Assembly: GCA_946481355.1 (NCBI GenBank)
Contig: CAMLNH010000127.1
Location: 1 to 7,640, forward strand
From: an uncultured Curvibacter sp.
Lineage (GTDB): Bacteria; Pseudomonadota; Gammaproteobacteria; Burkholderiales; Burkholderiaceae
Direction of reading: 5' to 3'
DNA: 7,640 nucleotides
The notes beneath the pieces were generated by a model that ran no database searches, was not told where the DNA came from, and saw nothing but the letters and a program-made list of their open reading frames with translations. Positions 1 to 5,130 of this stretch are shown one piece after another. The number at the start of each line of letters is the position of its first letter. The first letter of the stretch is position 1. Both the position numbers and the translations under genes were made by a program.

Positions 1-1306
1 GTTCATCGGCATCCATGCCGCGTATCACACCGATGCCGGAATGACGGGCGGGCACAGAGGCTGTGGTGGCTTCTGTGCCCATGCGGCCCAATCCGGACTT
101 CAGGTTGGCTTCGGAATCCAGAAGGAACTGGCCCGAAACCACCACACGTTGCCCCTCAGAGAGGCCAGAGCGGATCTCGACTTCCTCGCCGTTGTCACGG
201 CCCAGGGTTACATCGGTCGGTATGAATCGGCCATCCTCGGTCATCGCAATCACGACCGTACGCAGTCCGGTAGCGATCACAGCCTCCTGGGGAATCAGGA
301 GCGTCGGCTGAGTGGGCGGCGCCTTGATTCTGACCTGCACGAAGAGTCCGGGCTTGAGCTGATTATTCGGATTAGGTAGTTCGATACGGGCTTTGATGGT
401 ACGAGTGGCTGGATCGACGTCGGGCAGGACCGTCCGGACCCTGCCTGGCAAAGACTGAGGGTCGATACCGGGAACCTGGACTTCCGCTGCACGACCGGGT
501 CTGAGTTGGCTGCCCATGGATTGAGGCACGTCGATCACCACCCAGACCGAGCGAAGGTCTGTGATACGAAAGAGCGTCATGCCGGGGCTGACCATCGCGC
601 CATCGCGCACGCCCAGCTCAGCTACCACACCTTGGATGGGCGCAGTGAGTTCAAAACGGGTCTGGGCTACGCCGGCGCGCTCCGATCTCTCGACCACGCC
701 ATCCGGGATCGACAGCAAGCGCAGACGCTCCCGGGCCGCATCGATGAGCGCTGCGCCAGCCTGGGCCTTGCGCAGACCCAGATACTCCTCCAGCGCCCCG
801 GCCCATTCCGGGGCGTAGAGGGTCGCCAAGGTTTGTCCCTTGCGAACTGGATCCTGGGGTGCGCGCACATGCAGCTTCTCGATATAGGCTGTGACACGGG
901 ACTGCACCACCTCGGTGGCGCGTTCGTTCTCGGTAACGACTCCAACAGCGTCGAAATGTGTGGAGAGCTCCCCTTTGCGTACGATCCCCGTGCGCAGACC
1001 GAGGCTTTGTGTGGTCTGCGAACTTACAGTCACGCCGGCGCCACCGCTTTCGTCGGCATAGACCGGCACGAGCTGCATGTCCATGAAAGGGGACTTGCCA
1101 GGCTTGTCGAAACGCGGCCCGGGCACCATCGGGTCATGCCAATAAAGCACAGGGCGGCCGGTCTTGGGATCGATCTTGGCGTCCGTTGCAGCGGGCTGAG
1201 TTGTCTGGGCGACGGCCGCATGGCGCTGTAAACCCAGCTGATAGGTCGCAAAGGCAATCAGCACTGTGCTGACTGAGAACAAGGCAATCAGGGTACGGGT
1301 CTTCAT
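1..1306 (-). CDS. cusB: CusB-type periplasmic adaptor subunit of heavy-metal RND efflux system (3' end cut by window)
   Basis: The reading frame is open from an ATG at 1306 to the window edge, giving 435 residues without the C-terminus. Adaptors of this family bridge an inner-membrane RND pump and an outer-membrane channel and pass Cu(I)/Ag(I) to the pump. Residues 1-25 form a short basic start plus one hydrophobic segment (signal or anchor). Residues about 53-84 form an HMBD-type metal-binding segment with DPMVPGPRFDKPGKSPFMDM. Its Met60, Met75 and Met77 have the same spacing as Met49, Met64 and Met66 of E. coli CusB, the known Cu/Ag ligands. Downstream are lipoyl-like, coiled-coil and beta-barrel regions, including RAPQDPVRKGQTLATLYAPEW and LPNPNNQLKPGLFVQVRI, typical of the family. 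The ATG overlaps the stop of the upstream channel gene by four bases (ATGA), implying translational coupling. An RND pump gene would be expected beyond base 1. Confidence 0.95.
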   Translation of the reverse strand, partial: MKTRTLIALFSVSTVLIAFATYQLGLQRHAAVAQTTQPAATDAKIDPKTGRPVLYWHDPMVPGPRFDKPGKSPFMDMQLVPVYADESGGAGVTVSSQTTQSLGLRTGIVRKGELSTHFDAVGVVTENERATEVVQSRVTAYIEKLHVRAPQDPVRKGQTLATLYAPEWAGALEEYLGLRKAQAGAALIDAARERLRLLSIPDGVVERSERAGVAQTRFELTAPIQGVVAELGVRDGAMVSPGMTLFRITDLRSVWVVIDVPQSMGSQLRPGRAAEVQVPGIDPQSLPGRVRTVLPDVDPATRTIKARIELPNPNNQLKPGLFVQVRIKAPPTQPTLLIPQEAVIATGLRTVVIAMTEDGRFIPTDVTLGRDNGEEVEIRSGLSEGQRVVVSGQFLLDSEANLKSGLGRMGTEATTASVPARHSGIGVIRGMDADE

Positions 1307-2610
1307 GGCTGGGTTCCTCCCTGGGGCAGGGCATTCATGGGGTCGACATAGACGAACTTCAGTTGCGCCCAGAATCGGGCCATCTCGCGTTCCAGCTCCA
1401 GCAGTTGTATCCGGGCCTCGACTTCGGTGCGCCTGGCTTCCAGCACGTTCGCCAGCGTGGTCTGGCCGGATCGGTAAGCGGCGAGGGACAGCTCGACGCG
1501 CTGCTGCGTGATCGGCAACAAGGCGGCGGCCAGTTTCTTGTGGCGATCAATCAAGGTTTGCCATTCCGCATGGGCAGAGAGCAGGTTGGTTCTGGTTTCA
1601 CGCACCATGTCTTCATGCACCTGTTCAGCCTGACTGAGCTGTGCTCGCCTGGCGGCAACTTCCTGATCCTGACGGCGGGCAGCGTTGAAAGTCAGGGGCA
1701 CACTGACACCAAACGAAACCATGTTCGAGTAGTCGCTGCCGCGCTGCTGATAGGCAATCTCCCAGCTCCAGTTCGGTGATCGGTTTTGCTCGGCCAGTGT
1801 CAGCTCGGTCCGGGCGATGTTGAGCTCCTGCTCATGCTGGCGCAACTGGGGCGCGGCATGAACCACGTCCCCATGGACCAGACTCTCAGGCAATCGTCGA
1901 ATATCGGGTAATTGCCCAGGGGTTCTTTGGGCAGCCGCACCCAGCCATCGGGACAGATTGATGATCGCGACACGCTCCTGTCTGTCGTTGACGAGGACGC
2001 GATCATCAATCTGCAGCAGCATCGCCGCGGCCAACTGCTGCTCGATTGCCATGGCCTTGCCGGCGCGAAGCTGGGAGTCCAGGGTGCGTAACTGCAGCTG
2101 TACCTCGTTTTGTAGGGACGTCAGCAATTCCCGATTCTTGATCGCGTAATAGCGATCAAGCCAGGCCAGTGCGACGTCACGACGCAAGTTCGCCTGCGTG
2201 GCAACTCGTGTCAAATCAGCGCTTGCCGCCTCCAACTCGTTGCGCTTGCGCTGCAGTTGCCGCTTCTCCGTCGAGACGTACTCCTGCATGAGACCGATGC
2301 GGCGCATGGTCATGAAGTCTCGATCCAGCGAGAACCGGTCGGCCCCATTGATTGGCAGGTTGTCCACGCCAGCACGCAAGACTGGATCCGGAAGCTGGCC
2401 TGCCGATACGGCTGAAGCCTGTGCGGCTTGCGCACCCAGGCTTGCCGCGCTCAAGGCAGGAGCATTGGCTTGCGCCAGACTCAGTGCCTCCTCCAAAGAA
2501 ATCGGAGGCGCTTGTTCGGCATGAAGTAGTTGCGCTGACAGACCCAGCAGCACCGCCTGCAATAGACGTGCTGCAGCGCGAGGGCTGATGATGAATGGCT
2601 GTAGACCCAC
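1303..2610 (-). CDS. cusC: TolC-family outer-membrane channel, CusC/CzcC-like
   Basis: This is the outer-membrane factor of a tripartite heavy-metal efflux system, 435 residues from the chosen start. I chose the GTG at 2610 because AGGAGA lies about six bases upstream. A GTG at 2628 in the same frame would add six residues but would include that ribosome binding site in the coding region. Residues about 1-25 are a signal peptide (RAAARLLQAVLLGLSAQLLHA), probably cut before EQAPP. The rest shows the long heptad-rich helices of OEP domains in two repeats: EEALSLAQANAPAL near the N-terminus, and QRVELSLAAYRSGQTTLANV with LEARRTEVEARIQLLELE near the C-terminus. There is no cysteine anywhere, so unlike E. 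coli CusC it cannot be a lipoprotein. It overlaps cusB by four bases and follows the small Cys/His gene after 77 bases. It could be named CzcC-like, but the CusB partner points to Cu/Ag. Confidence 0.92.
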   Translation of the reverse strand: MGLQPFIISPRAAARLLQAVLLGLSAQLLHAEQAPPISLEEALSLAQANAPALSAASLGAQAAQASAVSAGQLPDPVLRAGVDNLPINGADRFSLDRDFMTMRRIGLMQEYVSTEKRQLQRKRNELEAASADLTRVATQANLRRDVALAWLDRYYAIKNRELLTSLQNEVQLQLRTLDSQLRAGKAMAIEQQLAAAMLLQIDDRVLVNDRQERVAIINLSRWLGAAAQRTPGQLPDIRRLPESLVHGDVVHAAPQLRQHEQELNIARTELTLAEQNRSPNWSWEIAYQQRGSDYSNMVSFGVSVPLTFNAARRQDQEVAARRAQLSQAEQVHEDMVRETRTNLLSAHAEWQTLIDRHKKLAAALLPITQQRVELSLAAYRSGQTTLANVLEARRTEVEARIQLLELEREMARFWAQLKFVYVDPMNALPQGGTQP

Positions 2611-2629
2611 GATCTTTCTCCTGAACACA

Positions 2630-2669
2630 TGGCCGAAAACGGCCAGGGCAGCGCACTCAGGGTGCGCCC
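2630..2669 (-). repeat. Two adjacent inverted repeats in the spacer before cusC
   Basis: The 77-base spacer between the Cys/His protein gene and cusC holds two neighbouring dyads. Bases 2646-2669 pair GGGC and GCAC with GTGC and GCCC, with a three-base bulge and a five-base loop. Bases 2630-2645 are a perfect TGGCCG/CGGCCA six-pair stem with a four-base loop (AAAA on plus, TTTT on minus). On the transcribed strand no T-run follows either hairpin, so neither is a standard intrinsic terminator. They end about ten bases before the cusC ribosome binding site. A role in mRNA stability or partial attenuation is possible but unproven. Confidence 0.5.
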
Positions 2670-2687
2670 AGAAAAATCAGGGGTGGG

Positions 2688-3095
2688 TCAAATGCGCAGG
2701 CGGCCAGTGCGCCACAAGGGCGGTGGTGCTGCGAGGGGATGCAGGAGGGGCTCGGGTCGTTGGGCCGCCCAGGTGGTTTCAATTGGCGCAAAAGGCTGCA
2801 CAAAGGGCAAAAGTGCCAGCGCAATCTGGAAGTCTGGTGCATGGGCTGAGCCTGCAGCCTGACTCTCCTGATCGCAGTGCTTGATGCACAGGACCGGTGT
2901 GGTCGCTTCAACCCACATGTCTTCCATGCCTGCGCATGGCATGCCGGCCATTTCCTGCCCATGTACGGCCACAGCAGATGCCTGGACTTCACCCTTGCTC
3001 CACAGAGGACACGCATAGGCTGAAATCGCCAGCTGGGAAAACATGATCCCCAGCAGCGCGATCCAAGCATAGAGTGAGCGGCGGAAAACTCGCAT
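2688..3095 (-). CDS. Small secreted Cys/His/Met-containing protein of the copper cluster, function unknown
   Basis: The protein has 135 residues from the ATG at 3095. I do not recognise a named family with certainty, though small proteins of this layout occur just upstream of cusC-type genes in Burkholderiales. Residues 1-27 are a basic, hydrophobic signal sequence (MRVFRRSLYAWIALLGIMFSQ and onward) ending near SAYA. The mature part holds Cys29, Cys54, Cys70 and Cys74, with a CIKHC motif at 70-74 and HGQEMAGMPCAGMEDM at 45-60, all plausible metal ligands. A second hydrophobic stretch (IALALLPFV) is followed by a Pro-rich tail ending GRLRI. It lies between copK and cusC, so copper binding or export is a reasonable guess. 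There is no good ribosome binding site. A TTG 48 bases upstream is in frame, but the ATG begins the natural signal peptide. It could be a CopL- or DUF2946-like protein, which I cannot confirm. Confidence 0.8.
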   Translation of the reverse strand: MRVFRRSLYAWIALLGIMFSQLAISAYACPLWSKGEVQASAVAVHGQEMAGMPCAGMEDMWVEATTPVLCIKHCDQESQAAGSAHAPDFQIALALLPFVQPFAPIETTWAAQRPEPLLHPLAAPPPLWRTGRLRI

Positions 3096-3106
3096 GAGTA
3101 TGCAAG

Positions 3107-3134
3107 ATTGTAGTGTTGGAGCAGCTTCTCGCAA
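3107..3134 (-). promoter_or_regulatory. Candidate sigma70 promoter for the small Cys/His gene and cusCB
   Basis: On the minus strand TTGCGA (3134-3129) and TACAAT (3112-3107) are separated by 16 bases, close to the sigma70 consensus. Transcription would start near 3100, leaving only about five bases before the ATG at 3095, so the message would be nearly leaderless. This agrees with the lack of a ribosome binding site there. Just upstream, 3136-3150 carries an imperfect dyad (AGAC at one end, GTCT at the other) that could be an operator. The promoter is predicted from sequence only. Confidence 0.45.
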
Positions 3135-3172
3135 TAGACTCAAGTTGTCTGCTGAGGTTTGGAGCGCCCGCG

Positions 3173-3196
3173 GCCTGCCTTCGACAAGCCTCAGGC
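3173..3196. repeat. REP-like intergenic element (CTTCGACAAGC core)
   Basis: The stretch carries CCTTCGACAAGCCTCAGG flanked by GCCTG and CAGGC arms that can pair. From general knowledge, a very similar palindromic unit (GCCCTTCGACAAGCTCAGGGC minus its ends) is scattered between genes of many proteobacteria. Here it has an extra C and altered arms, so it looks like a degenerate copy. It lies about 17 bases after the copK stop, where such elements often shape 3' ends of messages. Only one copy is in the window, so the repeat nature is inferred. Confidence 0.45.
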
Positions 3197-3213
3197 GTCA
3201 CCATACTTCAGGG

Positions 3214-3510
3214 TCAAGAACCCTCATGCCCCAGCAGAATCAAGCTGTCCAGGCGCGCCACTTCGTTGCTGGTGGCCGTGATCTTCTGCCCGTTGGTGGT
3301 TTCGAGAACCTGGCCCTTCTTCAAGAAAGCGGCACGGCCGTACGCGTCTTCCAGGGCCATCTTGCCATCCTTGAAAACGTACAGGGTGCCGCCGTTCTTG
3401 AGGCGATACAGCTTGTCCGCGCTGGCGCTGGCTGCATCGTGCGCGAAAGCGGGGAAAGTGGCGACAGCCAGGACGCCAGCGGCGATGAAGGTGGTGAGAG
3501 TGGTTTTCAT
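3214..3510 (-). CDS. copK: CopK-family periplasmic copper-resistance protein (variant Met site)
   Basis: CopK is a small periplasmic protein, shown in Cupriavidus metallidurans to bind Cu(I) and Cu(II). This one has 98 residues. I chose the ATG at 3510 because AAGGAT lies about eight bases upstream and a clean signal peptide follows (MKTTLTTFIAAGVLAVATF, then PAFA), cut before HDAAS. The mature 75 residues match the family core: LYRLKNGGTLYVFKDGKM, then LETTNGQKI, NEVARLD and a C-terminal LGH. Length and beta-rich pattern fit CopK. By my alignment from memory, the four Cu(I)-binding methionines of the Cupriavidus protein (mature 28, 38, 44 and 54) are Leu, Leu, Leu and Ala here. The nearby FKDGKM methionine and the C-terminal His (matching His70) remain. 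It stands apart from its neighbours, with 308 bases before it and 118 after, so it may have its own promoter. Confidence 0.88.
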   Translation of the reverse strand: MKTTLTTFIAAGVLAVATFPAFAHDAASASADKLYRLKNGGTLYVFKDGKMALEDAYGRAAFLKKGQVLETTNGQKITATSNEVARLDSLILLGHEGS

Positions 3511-3555
3511 GTCAGATCCTTTCGAGAAGATGAAGAAGACACCTTGACGGCGCTT

Positions 3556-3568
3556 TGTGCAATGCACA
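3556..3568. promoter_or_regulatory. Perfect palindrome TGTGCA-A-TGCACA upstream of copK
   Basis: Two six-base arms flank a single central base, centred about 52 bases before the copK ATG. A perfect dyad at this distance is a good candidate binding site for a dimeric regulator, or part of the copK leader. I know no specific regulator with this consensus. Confidence 0.35.
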
Positions 3569-3591
3569 GTACGTATTCTGGAAAGAAGGTG

Positions 3592-3620
3592 CTGACAGAA
3601 AGATGAGGCGGCGATTACAA
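3592..3620 (-). promoter_or_regulatory. Possible CopR/CusR-like half-sites upstream of copK
   Basis: On the minus strand TTGTAAT starts at 3620 and CTGTCAG at 3598, exactly 22 bases (two helical turns) apart. Both resemble the TTGTAAT and TTGTCAT units upstream of the Met-rich gene. OmpR-family copper regulators bind repeated units spaced by about one turn. The match is short and could be chance. Confidence 0.25.
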
Positions 3621-3740
3621 GTGCGCAAGCTGGCGTAGATGCGGTGTAACGTCGGACGAGCCAGCAAGATCAGAGGTAAACCGGAACGGAAGGCAACAGC
3701 AAGAATTGCCGTGCATCATCGACTTGTCGTACCGCACATG

Positions 3741-3765
3741 GAGCACAGGCAAGCATTGCCTGCTC
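3741..3765. repeat. Inverted repeat / hairpin downstream of the DUF2933-type gene
   Basis: The arms AGGCAA and TTGCCT flank a three-base centre, and outer GAGC and GCTC arms extend the stem to ten pairs with a two-base bulge. It starts about 54 bases past the stop at 3819. No T-run follows on either strand, so it is not a classic terminator. It may protect the end of the upstream message or be a processing site. Confidence 0.45.
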
Positions 3766-3818
3766 AAAAGACGAGAAGGCGGCCGTGAAAATGACGCGCA
3801 ACGGCACACACCCCAGGT

Positions 3819-4064
3819 TCAGGAATCTTTCTCTACTCGGGAATGATCATGGCTGGAGCCATGCCCTCCGTGACCATGAAGTAGATGCATGAGCGGGCAC
3901 AGCATCAGCAGCAGATAAGGCCACCAGCCCAGCAGGTGCCCCCAATGCTCCCGCAGGAGATAGAAGGCCGCAATCACGGCGGCAGCTGCCCATGCCAAGG
4001 TTGCAGGCCGTCGCCACACCGGCAGGCCCTGCTCTTTCGAGTGATGGTGTTCAGGGGGATTCAT
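3819..4064 (-). CDS. DUF2933-type small His-rich membrane protein
   Basis: The protein has 81 residues and unknown biochemical function. It opens with a His cluster (MNPPEHHHSKEQG), has a first membrane segment at about 21-37 (LAWAAAAVIAAFYLL), then REHWGHLLGWWPYLLLMLCP with a second segment at about 44-62, and ends in HGHGGHGSSHDH. The pattern of a short helix, EHWGHLLG, PYLLLMLCPLMH and a Gly/His tail is what I know from the DUF2933 family, often found in copper and heavy-metal resistance clusters. Many His residues plus Cys56, Met59 and His60 suggest metal binding near the membrane, which is inference. Its ATG overlaps the stop of the SHOCT gene by four bases, so the two are likely made together. 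Confidence 0.88.
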   Translation of the reverse strand: MNPPEHHHSKEQGLPVWRRPATLAWAAAAVIAAFYLLREHWGHLLGWWPYLLLMLCPLMHLLHGHGGHGSSHDHSRVEKDS

Positions 4065-4333
4065 GTCTTATCGCTCCTAAGGCTGGACTCATCGCTTTTG
4101 ACCTTGCCGGCATCACGCTCTAGCAATGCCTTCGCCTGCTCGTATGCCTCGGGGCTCAGTTCGCCTTTGGCAAAGCGTCTCTGCAGGATTTCCAGTGGGG
4201 ACTCTCTCGTGGACCGCCCGGTGCGTCCCGCGGGTGAGCGCGCAGCGTAGACGAACGCCACGACCAGAACGAGCCAGAACAGCCACCAGAAGGCGTGCAT
4301 GCCGCCCATGTAGTAACCATGATCGAAGAACAT
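4061..4333 (-). CDS. SHOCT-domain small membrane protein
   Basis: The protein has 90 residues, with AAGGAG about eight bases before the ATG at 4333. A short His/Met-containing start (MFFDHGYYMGGMHAF) leads into one membrane helix at about 14-31 (WWLFWLVLVVAFVYAA). A basic linker follows, then a SHOCT domain at about 45-73 (SPLEILQRRFAKGELSPEAY). SHOCT is a short C-terminal helical module of unknown role, common in small membrane proteins and proposed to help oligomerise. The gene follows the Met-rich gene after 16 bases and overlaps the DUF2933-type gene by four, so the three probably form one operon. A copper role is suggested only by context. The tail after residue 75 is charged and lacks known motifs. 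Confidence 0.9.
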   Translation of the reverse strand: MFFDHGYYMGGMHAFWWLFWLVLVVAFVYAARSPAGRTGRSTRESPLEILQRRFAKGELSPEAYEQAKALLERDAGKVKSDESSLRSDKT

Positions 4334-4349
4334 GGCGATGTCTCCTTGC

Positions 4350-4895
4350 TTACCTGGGTGACGAGGCCGGCATGCGGTCCATCATCATCTGCATCATGGC
4401 CTGCATCATCTCCATGCGCTTTTCCATCATGGCGTGGCGCTGCATCATGCCGGCCATCATCTGCGGCCCCATCGCCGGTGCTGCCGACGCTGCGTTTGCG
4501 TCAGGTGGGACTGGCGCGTTCGAGGAGCCGCTTGGCATGCCAGCACCACCACCCATCATCATGCCCATGCCCCCCATCCCGCCCATGGACATCCCCTGCA
4601 TCTGGCCCATCATGCTCATGCTCTCCTGCATGGTTTTCTGGTGCTCGATCATCAGAGCCTGTCGCTCTTGCGGGGTCTTGGCAGCGGCCAGCCTGCGGCT
4701 CATCTCGCGCATACGCTGCAGCTGCGTGTCCATGGCCGACATCTGCTGCTCGGCCGTGCGAGGGGCCGGCGAAGCGGTGGCGGGTGCAGCCCCGCCCGGA
4801 TGGTGCTGTTCATGTTCCGCCGCGGTCTGCGCCGATGCAGCCAGGGACGCCATTGCGATGAGCAGAGTAACCGGTAGTGTTTGCAAAACCTTCAT
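4350..4895 (-). CDS. Methionine-rich secreted protein, probable periplasmic copper-binding protein
   Basis: The protein has 181 residues. AAGGG precedes the ATG at 4895 by about eight bases, and the following 22 residues form a clear signal peptide (MKVLQTLPVTLLIAMASLAA, then SA). The mature 159 residues contain about 34 methionines. After a short EHEQHHPGG segment, residues about 47-100 look helical, with Met spaced through charged sequence (MDTQLQRMREMSRRLAAAKT, then PQERQALMIEHQKTM). Residues 101-120 are a Gly/Met repeat, 121-144 a Pro/Ala linker, and 145-175 a second Met-packed helix (MMQRHAMMEKRMEMMQAMMQ and more). Met clusters typically bind Cu(I) or Ag(I) outside the cytoplasm, so copper buffering is a strong inference. 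Similar unnamed proteins occur in Burkholderiales copper clusters. It is the first gene after the spacer with the CopR-like repeats and probably heads an operon with the next two genes. Confidence 0.9.
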   Translation of the reverse strand: MKVLQTLPVTLLIAMASLAASAQTAAEHEQHHPGGAAPATASPAPRTAEQQMSAMDTQLQRMREMSRRLAAAKTPQERQALMIEHQKTMQESMSMMGQMQGMSMGGMGGMGMMMGGGAGMPSGSSNAPVPPDANAASAAPAMGPQMMAGMMQRHAMMEKRMEMMQAMMQMMMDRMPASSPR

Positions 4896-4998
4896 GATCA
4901 AACCCTTTCGTGGCTGATGCCGGCAAGCTCTGCCGGATATGGCACCATCCCCGCGTCCCGATGACGTGTGATGCGCATGCCATGTCTCTACTTTAGGT

Positions 4999-5044
4999 TT
5001 TATAAGCCGCCTTAAACATGACAACGAGATTACAAATCTGTCAG
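4999..5044 (-). promoter_or_regulatory. Candidate copper response-regulator site and promoter for the Met-rich gene
   Basis: On the minus strand TTGTAAT (5035-5029) and TTGTCAT (5024-5018) form a direct repeat with starts 11 bases apart. A further unit, CTGTCAG on plus (5038-5044), faces the first, so ATTACA-N4-TGTCAG makes a near dyad. This resembles the sites of OmpR-type copper regulators (CopR, CusR, PcoR). A TATAAA at 5004-4999 could be the -10, which would put the dyad about 45 bases upstream of the start of transcription, a usual place for an activator. No good -35 is at standard spacing, as expected for an activated promoter. All of this is prediction. Confidence 0.45.
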
Positions 5045-5130
5045 GAAGAATGCTTGGCCCCTTGCGCGATCTGAGGACAGGCCCCCAACCGGCGGAGTAA
5101 CCAAGATGCTCAGTTGTAGAGCTTCATGGC

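Larger units (their letters stand above)
3511..3818. other. 308-base gap without a recognisable gene
   Basis: This gap separates the DUF2933-type gene from copK. It contains a 25-base imperfect hairpin (3741-3765), motifs like the copper response-regulator half-sites seen at 5018-5044 (TTGTAAT at 3620-3614 and CTGTCAG at 3598-3592 on the minus strand), and a perfect 13-base palindrome (3556-3568). A 64-codon open frame on the minus strand (3809-3615) has no signal sequence, no clear ribosome binding site and no family resemblance I can see, so I do not call it a gene. I see no clear -35/-10 pair for copK. Confidence 0.6.

Noticed and set aside
506..1231. Long plus-strand open frame (241 codons)
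   Set aside because: It lies exactly opposite cusB in the same codon phase, has no recognisable motif, and is a by-product of the GC-rich codon use of cusB.
2657..3070. Minus-strand frame (137 codons) overlapping the Cys/His protein
   Set aside because: The other frame has a proper signal peptide and ordered Cys/His motifs, while this one has a random-looking composition.
3615..3809. 64-codon minus-strand frame in the gap before copK
   Set aside because: It has no ribosome binding site, no signal or domain, and several Cys and Arg runs typical of non-coding GC-rich DNA. It remains possible but unsupported.
5041..5100. GC-rich repeats after the ATPase as a terminator
   Set aside because: The runs of G and C are not complementary to each other and no T-run follows, so no hairpin terminator is supported.
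5108..5130. Tiny frame of five codons (MKLYN) right after the ATPase stop
   Set aside because: It has no ribosome binding site and is too short to separate from chance.
4896..5130. CueR (MerR-type) operator
   Set aside because: I found no ACCTTCC/GGAAGGT-type dyad inside a 19-20 base promoter spacer.
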